NCBI RefSeq assembly: GCF_012273895.1
Contig: NC_052125.1
Location: 3,534,001-3,598,000, forward strand
Direction of reading: 5' to 3'
DNA length: 64,000 nucleotides
Source of the DNA: Zerene cesonia
Taxonomy: Eukaryota; Arthropoda; Insecta; Lepidoptera; Pieridae
The notes beneath the pieces are model-generated. The model ran no database searches and had not been told where the DNA came from. It saw only the letters and a list, made by a program, of their open reading frames with translations. Shown here in pieces: positions 12,812 to 23,679 of the stretch; position 1 is the stretch's first letter; every line of letters begins with the position of its first letter. The translations under genes and the position numbers were made by a program.

Positions 12812-13729
12812 TTAAAGGGGAAGGCAATTTTAATATCCGTAGAAACGTATTTTATGGAAAACACTAAATCGTAATTGTAGAATAAAAACGATGAAAACAG
12901 TGCGACCACTAAGCACTGCAGTACATTTAGTACATAATATTGCTAATCTGTGAGCATACAGTACATATACATGAATCTGTGAGTACATATATTAAAAGTG
13001 CTCTTGTGCTGGGAGTATTACTCTGACTCTTGACGAGAGTGTACGCATCGCTGTGTTCTAAATATTATCGTAATATTCGCTTCGAGTGCTTGTGATTATT
13101 GTAATAATTATCAGATAACGGAATGAACAGGTATTTTGGTTAAGTCTTAATAATACGGAGTTTAATGGTGGCGAGGATTTAATTTTTTTGTGGAAATGGT
13201 GAGTGTTATTATATCAGTTTTATTTTTAAAACTTTAAACTTTTTAATTTTTTTTTTCGTAATATCACAGATAATATAATACTGTACTAGGTAATATGCAT
13301 GCTTTGGTTTCCTTTTACGTATGTATTTACTTTTTAATTAATGTCTTTCATAAAGAAGGCAAACTGTGTTGCGATGTTTGTTGCCAAACGCCCTTGAAAC
13401 GGCTAGATCGATTTTGATGAAATTTTGCATATCGGATACGTCTGAGAATTAGAAAATATAAATTTTTCATAGCCATTTATGATAAAAATAATTCAGAACT
13501 ACGTTTGTTGGATTGCCTATTAATCTTAAAATACGAAATATACAAGCTGAAGAGTTTGTTTGAACACGCTAATCGCAGACACTACTAGACCAATATAGAT
13601 GAAATTTCGTACATACAACATTTGAGACCAGACAAGAAAAGACATTAGTTTTTACCATGATTAACTATACGGTGAAAACACTTGGACTATTCCCTTAGAC
13701 TAAACGGTTAAAGCCACGGGCGGTGCTAT

Positions 13730-13868
13730 TTTTTAATGTCATATCGGGCAACTGAGCTGGTGGTTCGCCTGATGGTAAGCGATCACCACCGCGCATGAAC
13801 AGAGCAGAAGTAGTGCCTCTGCGAATGCGCTGTCTTTAATAGGGAAAGTAAGGAAAGGATTGTCGATG
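13730..13868 (-). mobile_element. Metulj-like SINE, 3' part
   Basis: An inverted copy starting with the tail (TTTTTAATGTCAT) and GCCTGATGGTAAGCGATCACC. It stops just before a perfect 23-bp hairpin. Confidence 0.75.
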
Positions 13869-13903
13869 GCACAGTAGGTCAGGTAGTTATCTCAGCATCA
13901 CAG

Positions 13904-13952
13904 ACAAGTGTATACTGTGTATTCAACATTTGAATACACAGTATACACTTGT
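13904..13952. repeat. Perfect 23-bp inverted repeat with 3-nt spacer
   Basis: ACAAGTGTATACTGTG...TTCAA is followed, after CAT, by its exact reverse complement. It lies beside the inverted Metulj-like SINE fragment. Confidence 0.95.
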
Positions 13953-14195
13953 AGGAAAATTGAGGAAAATTTTAGCAAGCGACATTGAATTAGTTCATGG
14001 TTTGCTTTACACTTGCCATTGTAATATTGTGTCGAACGAGATAAGCCCCGCGGTTTCACTCGCTCACAAAACTAGGGGCTAAAATTCAAATGCTTTTGAA
14101 AGCGCAACAGTCAGACAAACTATGGGTGTGCCGGTTGCATTTTGCGAGTTTAATGAGTTGGCACTCGTTTTCCTGAACAATAACTATATAATTAA

Positions 14196-14351
14196 CTAGC
14201 GGTCCGCCCCGGCTTCGTCCGTACATATTTAATCTACAGCACTCAGGGATTACGTATATATAAGCGGTGGAAGAATTTTTGAAATCGGGTCAGTAGTTTC
14301 TGAGATTGGCGGGTTCAAACAAAAAAAAATCTTCAGCTTTATATTAATAGT
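14196..14351 (-). mobile_element. Helitron-like element, group B
   Basis: Inverted, CTAGCGGTCCGCCCCGGC to TTCAGCTTTATATTAATAG. Confidence 0.65.
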
Positions 14352-14988
14352 ATGTTCCTTTTTAGAATGTTTGTTTATATTTACATAGATTCATTGTCGG
14401 CATATCTTCGGTTGTTTATAAACAAATAATAAAACAATAACTAACAATTCTCTAAGCATACCCTGAACATATTCTGAATTACTAGAAATTTTAAATAAAT
14501 ATGGGACATTTTTTAACAGGCTTTTAATAGCTTTATTATTTGTATGTGACCAATTTCATGAATATCTTATTATCCTGATTCGGATCGCTAGTTATAAATA
14601 ATTACCTTACGTGTACTCTGTGTAACAGCAAGTGAGACAATTTAGTCGATGCTGTCATTCAAGCGTGATATTTAATTATTTGAAACTATGTTAGAAGTGT
14701 AATTAAGGAAAAACTAGTTTATCTTTAAAAATAACCCAAGATAAGTTCAAACCAATAACATGTTACCTTAGATATGTAATGTTATTTGAACAATTAAACT
14801 TATTAAGTACCTACCAATTAATGTAATTTAATACATGTAATTACTATGTTATTGTAGGAAATTGTCAAAACAATATACCTACATACAATGTGATTCAATT
14901 TAGAATAGGAATATAAATGACCTTAATGTTTTAATTGCATGTCAATTGTCATTTCTAGAATACGGTTTACTTGTAAATCCTTTTTGCA

Positions 14989-15956
14989 TTTAGAAATTAA
15001 AGACTTTAAACGGATTTTAAGCGCGATTTATTCACTATATTACATATTACCCCGACGTTTGGAACACTTTACAGCGAGCGTGGTCACGGGGAGACGAAAC
15101 GTTGGGTTAATAATATAATGAACTAGCGGTCCGCCCCGGCTTCGCCCGTGGTACATCTACAGCCAGATCCTGCTAAGATTATAAACGTGAAAGTTTTTAG
15201 GTATGGATGAATATATGGATGTTTGTAAGGTGCTCTTTCACGCGAAAGCAGTTTATCGACGCCCACATCGCAACGGGCCGTGCAGCGAAAAACGTAATAT
15301 TTTAATTTCACCACAACTTCAAAACGAAACGTCCAATTTTAATAATTCAAAGACCAAATATTATCAACATAAACTGTACTTATTGATGAAATAATTTATT
15401 TTGATAAAGATTAATAGCATGAGTAAAATAATCGCGTTGAAATGTAGTCCAAAAAAATTCAAGATTTTTAAATAAAAATTTGGTTGTTGTGCCTCACTCG
15501 ACATAGATAGGTATAGTGTGTCGCGGACTTTTTTGTAGATATTTATAAGATCTACAGTTAATTCTAACATTTTATGGTTCTATCTTTTGTAGTTTAGGCA
15601 GCGTACGCAAAATAAGTAACTTCATTGGTTGATTTTTTTCAGTTAACCGAAAATATTTTACGGAACCCTATTTTTTTCCAAAATAAAATGTAGCCTATGT
15701 TACTCGTGGATAATGTAGCTTTCGAATGGTGAAAGAATTTTTAAAATCGGTCCAACAGTTTTTGAGCCTATTCATTACAACCAAACAAACAAAGTTTTCC
15801 TCTTTATAATATTATTAGTATTAGTATAGATTACCCCGACTTTTGGAACACTTTACAGCGAGCGTGGTCACGGGGAAACGAAACGTTGGGTTAATAATTA
15901 TATAATGGATATATCCCATTTAAAATCCGTTTAAAGTCTTTAGTTTCTAAATGTAT
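14989..15956. mobile_element. Foldback MITE split by a Helitron-like element
   Basis: The ends are inverted repeats: TTTAGAAATTAAAGACTTTA at the left and TAAAGTCTTTAGTTTCTAAA at the right. Just inside are two direct copies of a segment with GGAACACTTTACAGCGAGCG and CGAAACGTTGGGTTAATAAT, at 15050-15119 and 15833-15897. The group B element sits between them. Confidence 0.65.
15123..15830 (-). mobile_element. Long Helitron-like element, group B
   Basis: CTAGCGGTCCGCCCCGGC at one end and ATTAGTATAGA at the other, about 708 bp. It lies between two partial copies of a foldback MITE. No Rep/helicase coding is visible. Confidence 0.65.
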
Positions 15957-16154
15957 AATACTCGCGTACAATCAAACACGATAAAATACTCCTTCTTGCA
16001 TTTCAACAAGGGTCATTTTTTTGCATATATTTCTTACATCGAACTTAAATAGGTTATTGTCCGAACGAAGCTTCTTAATACGTTTCAATTAATACTTGTA
16101 ACGTCACAAATTGCCGCCAAATCGATACTATTCTAAAATAGTTCTTAATTAATA

Positions 16155-16331
16155 TCTTATTTATTAAATTCTCGTGTCACAATGCTAGTTGCCTTACTCC
16201 TCCGAAACGGGTGGACCGATTCAAACGAAATTTTGTCTGCATATCAGATAGGTCTGGGAATCAGCCAACATTTATTTGTTATAACCCTAAATGATAAGAA
16301 TAAGGCAGAACAGCGTTTACCGGGTCGCTAG
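16155..16331 (+). mobile_element. Helitron-like element, group E
   Basis: It carries AATTCTCGTGTCACAATG, ACTCCTCCGAAACGGG and GCAGAACAGCGTTTACCGGG, and ends CGCTAG. Confidence 0.65.
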
Positions 16332-17462
16332 TATTATTATAAAAATCACCTTATTCTATAAATATTACTTTTATACTTACGTATTTTTTCATTTTCTATG
16401 CAATAAATGCATTTTCATATGATAAATCTAATTAATTTGTCGTATTTAAAAAAATACCATTCATACTCGTAAAAGGTCACATGAATAATGAAGTTTTTAT
16501 ATTCTATTGTTTTGTTTGAGATTATAATAAAAATCGCAATCGTTGTTGTAAATACGCAACTCAGCATTTTTTAAGATGGTTATATCATTAACCAAAAGTG
16601 ATAAAAGACTGAATCTTATCTCTAGGTCACAGATAGCATAATACCTACCTAGATATACCTTTATACTATTTATATCAATATAAATTTCTTTGTTTGTTTG
16701 AGTAGAAAGAATTTATAAGTTCTTGAGATCAGACGTTCAAACAAACATACTTTTCAGCTTTATAAAATTAGTAGCTATATAAAAGTATTACATTATCTAT
16801 GGTATAAACGAATATTAGATAAAATTTAATGTAAATTGTTACTTATTGAAATTTACAGCTAATTTTTATCATTCAGTGTTACTATGTCATCATATTATAG
16901 ATATAACAATATATTGATAAAAGATAATAATATAACGATATATATGAATGCATAAAGGAGCTAGATCCTTATTAAAAAACAATTAAACATTAAATTTGAC
17001 CAGTAAAAAATGTTAAAAAAATATTTTGACTTTTGAAAATTAAAACTCTTTTTTTACTTATTAAATTACATTGCTTTATAATTAATTATCTTAATTAGCT
17101 AATTAATTACCGAATATTATAATAAAATTAACAAACGGATAATTACTTTTTTTTATAATTACTTTTTTATTAACAATTATGATAAATTACTGTTTAATAG
17201 GACATGTTCTCTGAAAAGATACAAACATTGCTACATGAAAGGTAGAAAATGAAAACTAATAAAAGAGAAAGAGAAAGAAAAAAAATGTGAACCGTCACGG
17301 GACGCCTGGCAGATGTGAAACATCGACATTATTTTATAAAATTAATATGCAAAGAATAGACTGTGATAGGAACTAAATATGTCATAATGATAAAATAAAA
17401 TATTACACTGTACACACTACTGCATATAGAATGTACCTATATATTATACACTATGATTTAGC

Positions 17463-17497
17463 GTGGCGACGCGTCGCCACGGCATGCGTCGCCACAC
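17463..17497. repeat. GC-rich perfect palindrome in AT-rich DNA
   Basis: GTGGCGACGCGTCGCCAC is an 18-bp perfect palindrome (17463-17480). A second CGTCGCCAC follows after GGCATG. Confidence 0.95.
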
Positions 17498-18728
17498 CAG
17501 AAATCTGTTTTACGTGCGGCTACAGATGATTGACAACAAAAATAAAGAGCCAACACTCCACAGTATCTACTAGCAAAAAGGATAAACGCCAAATTGCGCC
17601 AATATTTGACACGTTAAATCGTGTGTTGCCAGTTTTCGAATGTGTACATTATACATACATAATATTATGATTGCAATACAATACAATAATTTTTGTATTC
17701 AAACATGTTATAGTGTCAACTATCTACGACTTCTTTAATATAAATTTAGTCATTGTGAAAAAAACTGACATACAATATGCTTTGACATTAGGCACTGTTT
17801 TTTTTTAAGTAGAGCTTAAGTCTATTCAAAACTTAATTAATTTGGGGTAAGATCGAAGTCGCATTTCACAAGCCAACACACTTTATAGATGTCATAGACA
17901 AAACTGTCTCACTTGCTCTTATACAGAGTATACGTAATGAAATTGTTGTCGAAAAAATCCTGAAATCCTGAATCCTGGCGATCCTAATCACGATAAGAAG
18001 ATAAGCTCATGAAATTATTATATACTATCGCTGATCCTTGATAAGTGTACAAAGTTTGAATTAAATCTATCCGTTTGAAGTGGGTCAAAATCGAGTCCTA
18101 AAGAGTCGGTTATATACTAGCTGATATAAGCGTGTTCAAGAGATTATCAATGTTTGAATCACAATCAATTATCATGTTTGGTGACGCTTTTCGCATCGTT
18201 ACATTCAAGCATTTTAGTTTCTTATCTTTATTTTGTTATTATTAGTTAATTAGTCTGATTAAAATAGATATTTGAATTTGGTAAGAGAATAATATATATT
18301 CATATAGTTAAATATGATTAAATTATGTGTATATGTGTATTGTATCTATGTATAAATAAAAATGAAATGTCAAAAATGTTGCCATGCCCAATATTTGAGA
18401 TCAACTGATTTTTTTCTTTTTTGAGGGAAAGAAAGAAAACAAGCTTTATTGCAACATAACCTTAAAACTGATATAATTTTATATGTGGTAGTAAAAAAAA
18501 ACTTAGAAATTAACACAGCATTCGGGACAGACACAGCCATGCTGACAGTCTTTAACCCCCGAACAGCGCTGATTTTTGAAGTGAAACTTTTGAAGTGAAA
18601 CTTCTTTAGAATCGTTGTGATTTCAAACCTGATGCAACGGAAAAAACGACAGATAAGAGACACAAACACAAACACGTGTAGAATGAAGCCGGCAAAGAAT
18701 GAGACAGATATATACATACTATTTTATA

Positions 18729-18910
18729 TCTCGTATATAAAATTCTCGTGTCACAGTTTTCGTTGCCATACTCCTCCGAAACGGCTTGACCGATTTTGAT
18801 GAAATTTTTTGTGCTTATCCGGTATATATATGAGAATCGGCCAACATCTATTTTTCATCCCTAAATTAGGTATAAGAGTAAGGCAGAACAGCGTTTGCCG
18901 GGTCAGCTAG
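18729..18910 (+). mobile_element. Helitron-like element, group E
   Basis: TCTCGTATATAAAATTCTCG to GCGTTTGCCGGGTCAGCTAG. Sequence with GAAGTGAAACTTC before it and AGTTTCACTTC after it may be a host MITE. Confidence 0.68.
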
Positions 18911-19105
18911 TTTTATATATATTCATCTCATTCTTTTGTCGATTTACTAAAGTTTCACTTCTATCATGTGTGAATCGCACACACACCTTTTTTCTTTTCT
19001 TTGTCTGCCTTACTTTTCAACCAATCTATACTAATACCTAGTCTTGCCATAAATATTGTAATAAAGAAAAAAGAAAATTGTTAACTGCAAATAACATTTA
19101 TTACT

Positions 19106-20105
19106 NNNNNNNNNNNNNNNNNNNNNNNNNNNNNNNNNNNNNNNNNNNNNNNNNNNNNNNNNNNNNNNNNNNNNNNNNNNNNNNNNNNNNNNNNNNNNNN
19201 NNNNNNNNNNNNNNNNNNNNNNNNNNNNNNNNNNNNNNNNNNNNNNNNNNNNNNNNNNNNNNNNNNNNNNNNNNNNNNNNNNNNNNNNNNNNNNNNNNNN
19301 NNNNNNNNNNNNNNNNNNNNNNNNNNNNNNNNNNNNNNNNNNNNNNNNNNNNNNNNNNNNNNNNNNNNNNNNNNNNNNNNNNNNNNNNNNNNNNNNNNNN
19401 NNNNNNNNNNNNNNNNNNNNNNNNNNNNNNNNNNNNNNNNNNNNNNNNNNNNNNNNNNNNNNNNNNNNNNNNNNNNNNNNNNNNNNNNNNNNNNNNNNNN
19501 NNNNNNNNNNNNNNNNNNNNNNNNNNNNNNNNNNNNNNNNNNNNNNNNNNNNNNNNNNNNNNNNNNNNNNNNNNNNNNNNNNNNNNNNNNNNNNNNNNNN
19601 NNNNNNNNNNNNNNNNNNNNNNNNNNNNNNNNNNNNNNNNNNNNNNNNNNNNNNNNNNNNNNNNNNNNNNNNNNNNNNNNNNNNNNNNNNNNNNNNNNNN
19701 NNNNNNNNNNNNNNNNNNNNNNNNNNNNNNNNNNNNNNNNNNNNNNNNNNNNNNNNNNNNNNNNNNNNNNNNNNNNNNNNNNNNNNNNNNNNNNNNNNNN
19801 NNNNNNNNNNNNNNNNNNNNNNNNNNNNNNNNNNNNNNNNNNNNNNNNNNNNNNNNNNNNNNNNNNNNNNNNNNNNNNNNNNNNNNNNNNNNNNNNNNNN
19901 NNNNNNNNNNNNNNNNNNNNNNNNNNNNNNNNNNNNNNNNNNNNNNNNNNNNNNNNNNNNNNNNNNNNNNNNNNNNNNNNNNNNNNNNNNNNNNNNNNNN
20001 NNNNNNNNNNNNNNNNNNNNNNNNNNNNNNNNNNNNNNNNNNNNNNNNNNNNNNNNNNNNNNNNNNNNNNNNNNNNNNNNNNNNNNNNNNNNNNNNNNNN
20101 NNNNN
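19106..20105. other. Assembly gap of 1000 N
   Basis: A run of exactly 1000 N, a placeholder length. Its flanks do not match each other. Confidence 0.98.
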
Positions 20106-20303
20106 AATGACAGATTCGAAATTCAAATGTAATATTTTTTTATAATTAAGTGTAACAGTATTTATGGCCAGACTAAGTACTTGCTGCACCCGATTCATTC
20201 AGAGTTCATTTCTTTGTTTTTTTTGTTTGAAGTGTTTCTGTAAGTGTTAAAAGTGTCTTTGTACAATTTATGTGATGTCAGGATGATGAATAAATAAATA
20301 TAT

Positions 20304-20663
20304 ATACTAATATTATAAAGCTGAAGAGTTTGTTGTTTGAACCCTCAGGAACTACTGGTCCGTTTTTGAAAAATTCTTTCGGTTTTAGATAGCTCATTTA
20401 TTGGGGAAGACTTTAGGCTATATATGGTACCGCTAGTTTCAAATAATGTTGGTAGTAACCTCATAACTTTTTGAGTAAGCAGATTTTTGTGATTTTTTTA
20501 TTTGATTTGAAAGCTGGTGCATCTAATGTATGGTCTCATTTAATTTAGTCTAGTGCTGACCACTTGAAGGTCGTTTTTATCCTGATTATTTTGTTATTTC
20601 GTTAAAATTTCAAGATAAGGAATATAATGTACCACGGGCGAAGTCGGGGCGGACCGCTACTAG
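20304..20663 (+). mobile_element. Helitron-like element, group B
   Basis: ATACTAATATTATAAAGCTG to GGGGCGGACCGCTACTAG, with extra internal sequence after an early CCGCTAG. Confidence 0.65.
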
Positions 20664-20865
20664 TAGTATAAATGTTATTATGATAATGATAATTTTAATA
20701 ACGCAAGTATGTGATAGCGATAAATATTGTAAACTTAAAGACTAACTTTATAGAATGTTGTTAACCATGAATATAAATAACAAGATATTTTGTAACAACT
20801 TAACTACAACTTGGCTAAAACTTAATAATCTAAGTGTAATAAGTACCTAATAATAAGTACTTACA

Positions 20866-20987
20866 TGCCCCTTCACTAAAGCTCGATGGAACACAGTGGG
20901 GTTTTAGTCGGTAGGAATCCGACATAACCCACGGCCGTCCCCCGGGGGCCGTGAGTAGCTATGCGAGATTTCCCCACTAGAACAAAA
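20866..20987 (+). repeat. Interspersed repeat R
   Basis: CCCCTTCACTAAAGC, ACACAGTGGGGTTTTAGTCG and GTAGGAATCCGACATAACCC define it. Other copies are at 25498-25630 (minus) and 37440-37570 (plus). Class unknown. Confidence 0.7.
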
Positions 20988-21111
20988 GGTGTAATAAGTT
21001 ATACACTAGATTTACGTAATTCCAACTGAACATTGATACTTAAAACCTAACTTCTGTATATGTTATGATTGTCTGTTACGTAAATTGACAAATCCTTCTT
21101 CCTGCTATCCT

Positions 21112-21310
21112 TCCTACTAATATTATAAATGCGAAGGTTGTGAAGGATATGTGTGTGTGTATGTTGCTCTCACGCAAAAACTACTGAACCGATTGCAATG
21201 AAACTTGGTACGTAGACAGCTGGACAACTGGAATAACATATAGGCAACTTTTATCTCAATATCCCTACGGGTTACGGACTTACGCGGGTGAAACCGCGGG
21301 GCACAGTTAG
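21112..21310 (+). mobile_element. Non-autonomous Helitron, group A
   Basis: It starts TCCTACTAATATTATAAATG, includes ACTGAACCGATTGCAATGAA, and ends in the GCGGGTGAAACCGC hairpin followed by TTAG in place of CTAG. Confidence 0.75.
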
Positions 21311-22037
21311 TAATAAGTAAAATTAAGAACCAGTTGATATTGTCTCTGATAGGTTATTTAACACTTTTATTTCAACTGATAAATTATCGAATTATACCCT
21401 TTTTACTTGCCACCAGAAATCGAATACAGGACCCATAGGTTCCATGCTTAGGCATAAACCATGAACAAGGAACTGATAAAGTGTGTGTCTGTGTACCTTA
21501 AGACCACAGATTATAAACACAGTATTATCTGAGTAATACTAAGTTTAATTAGTAGTAAGCTTTGTTTGAACGTCTTGCTAACACTCTTGTTAACAAAAAT
21601 TCATTTCATAGTTAGTATTTAATACTATTTTACTGATTATGATTAATTTTTTTCAATCATATCATAATACACAGAAAATATTTAAATTTTATTTAATGTA
21701 TCCCTTACAATCCGATTTTCAATGTTAAAAACGCTTCATCAAGCTGTTTTTGAAAGATCAATTGAATAATTCATAAAAAATAATTTCGTCAGAAACCTCC
21801 AAGGATTGATTCATAATCAAAAAGGACATGATTCGTCAGTTTGTTAAAAAATTTAATCTCCATATAGATAGCACAGATAATAAATAATTATCCTATCAAA
21901 ATATTAGGTACTTATGTGAATTATGATTAATATTTTCACCTTATCTCCTATCGCCAAGGTACGAGTATACGTGAATACTTAGTTAAAACCAATAAAATCA
22001 ACACGTGCCGTTTTGATCAGTGAATAGTAATATATTA

Positions 22038-22366
22038 TATGTGGTAGTCGAGCACGCTTCGGCACGAATTGGGCCAGCTCGCACCGGGGAAGTACCACAC
22101 CCCCACAGAAGACCGGCGTGAAATAGCATTCTGTTGTGTTTCGTTCGGTGAGTGGGGGAGGCCCATATCCTTTTCCTTACCCATCCCAGTCCTTTTCTTT
22201 ATTCCTATCGCCAATCCGTTCTTAATCCATTCCCAAAATGTTGGCAATCCATTTGTAGAGGCGTAAGGTGTGCAATGGACCTTACGCCTTTCCAAATGTT
22301 CATGGGCGGTGGTAGCGCTTACCATCAGGCGTCCCACCAGCTCCATTGCCGACTGTAACATAAAAA
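22038..22366 (+). mobile_element. Metulj-like SINE, full length
   Basis: A complete copy from GTGGTAGTCGAGCACGCTTC to CTGTAACATAAAAAAAT. The short ORFs here on both strands are shadows of the repeat. Confidence 0.85.
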
Positions 22367-22421
22367 AATAGGCTTTATGTTGCTTTTTGGCGCTAAAAAA
22401 CAATAATCAGACCAATATAAA

Positions 22422-22597
22422 CTAGCGGTCCGCCCCGTCTTTGCCCGTGGTACATATATAGCCTATAGCCTCCCTCAATAAATAGGCTATCTAACACTAA
22501 AATAATTTTTCAAATCAAACCAGTAGTTCCTGAGATTAGTGCGTTTAAACAAAGAAACAAACAAACAAACTCTTCAGCTCTATAATATTAGTAAAGA
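22422..22597 (-). mobile_element. Helitron-like element, group B
   Basis: Inverted, CTAGCGGTCCGCCCCG to TCAGCTCTATAATATTAG, just after a Metulj-like SINE. Confidence 0.65.
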
Positions 22598-23622
22598 TGT
22601 AAAAGTTTATTTGTTTGGATGTTTGTCCGTCAATCACGCTGAACTGAACTGATTAATAATAAATAATTAATTAATCTAATCTGAGAATCTGCGTTTTCGA
22701 GCTTGTTACCTACCGTATTTAGCCGAGTTCATTCTGTTTGACGTATAGCCTAGATATATATTAAGTTTTTTCGCAATAAATGCTTTTTCTTTCAATTACT
22801 TCTTTCTAAATAATGACGATAAAAGAAAAAAGTAAGACAATTTAATAGATTCTTTCATTTAAGCGTGTTTTTAAACAATATAAATTATAATATAAAGGAA
22901 GGTGACAGATGATCAAGAAAGTAACCATTAAACAATTGAATGTTTACAAAACACACGTCAGTCTATGTCAGATTGATAAGACAAATCTCTTATCTATGAT
23001 GTAAGTGGACCAGTTGAATGCATATTTAGACATGGTAATTACATATAGCTATGTTATTTGTAATGTATTCCTCTTTGTTAGGAGGCGTCCATCCACGTGA
23101 GGCGTTTGTGAAATTCTCTGTGATTTTGTGAAATTTGATTCATTTCAACACTCGCAAATCTAACGTGAGATTTATTTAAAATTATAGTAGTTAGTTGTGA
23201 TTTTAAATACTTTGATCGTTAGACATCAAAGATAATCCATAAATACTCAAATTTTAATGAGACACGAAAAAAGTGCCACTTTAAAAATAAAATAATATTC
23301 ATCACAATTGTAAATATCATATCAAAATAGGAAAAAAAAACAATAACTACCGTCATCAATGCTTTTTTTCTTTTGAAATATGAATGCTTAGATAATTTTT
23401 AATAATTTTTTAAAGTTTTAGATTTAATATGCGGATATTGGTTTTTAAAAGCGTTCGGTGGATCGTATTTATCGTTAGTTATTAAAGAAAACTTATACCA
23501 AAACCTAGTATATATGTTATCTGTGCTAAAACTAAACTAAAGTAAACAAATATTGCCTTTTCGTCACAGCACTGCATTTTTGGATATTTCAAACTATTTC
23601 AATGGTTCATATGTTGTTACAG

Positions 23623-23679
23623 AACAAGATGGCGAGGTTTCCTGTATAGTGTGACGTATTGTTAATAAGATTGGAAGAA
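23623..23679 (+). promoter_or_regulatory. 5' UTR part of the first transporter coding exon, with a short upstream ORF
   Basis: A good splice acceptor (TTGTTACAG) ends at 23622, so the exon carrying the transporter start codon appears to begin here and an upstream untranslated exon is implied. It contains an ATG in a strong context (AAGATGG) at 23629, which reads Met-Ala-Arg-Phe-Pro-Val and stops at 23649, 30 nt before the main ATG. Such an upstream ORF would be expected to lower translation of the transporter; this is inference. Confidence 0.55.

Larger units (their letters stand above)
10104..23622. other. Intergenic or 5' UTR-intron region, repeat-rich, no supported protein gene
   Basis: No ORF here shows a recognisable domain or a splice-consistent exon chain. 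The region holds SINEs, Helitrons, foldback elements and two 1000-N gaps. A putative untranslated exon ending at 13198 with a GTGAGT donor could belong to the nucleoside transporter, whose first coding exon needs an upstream exon. Confidence 0.6.

Noticed and set aside
18370..18717. 115-aa minus-strand ORF
   Set aside because: It is Phe/Lys/Ile-rich from AT-rich DNA, has no recognisable motif, and overlaps repeat sequence (GAAGTGAAACTT-type).
22035..22403. 122-aa ORF and partners
   Set aside because: They lie wholly inside a Metulj-like SINE; the same peptides recur at other SINE copies (29.3, 32.5, 36.9 and 52.5 kb).
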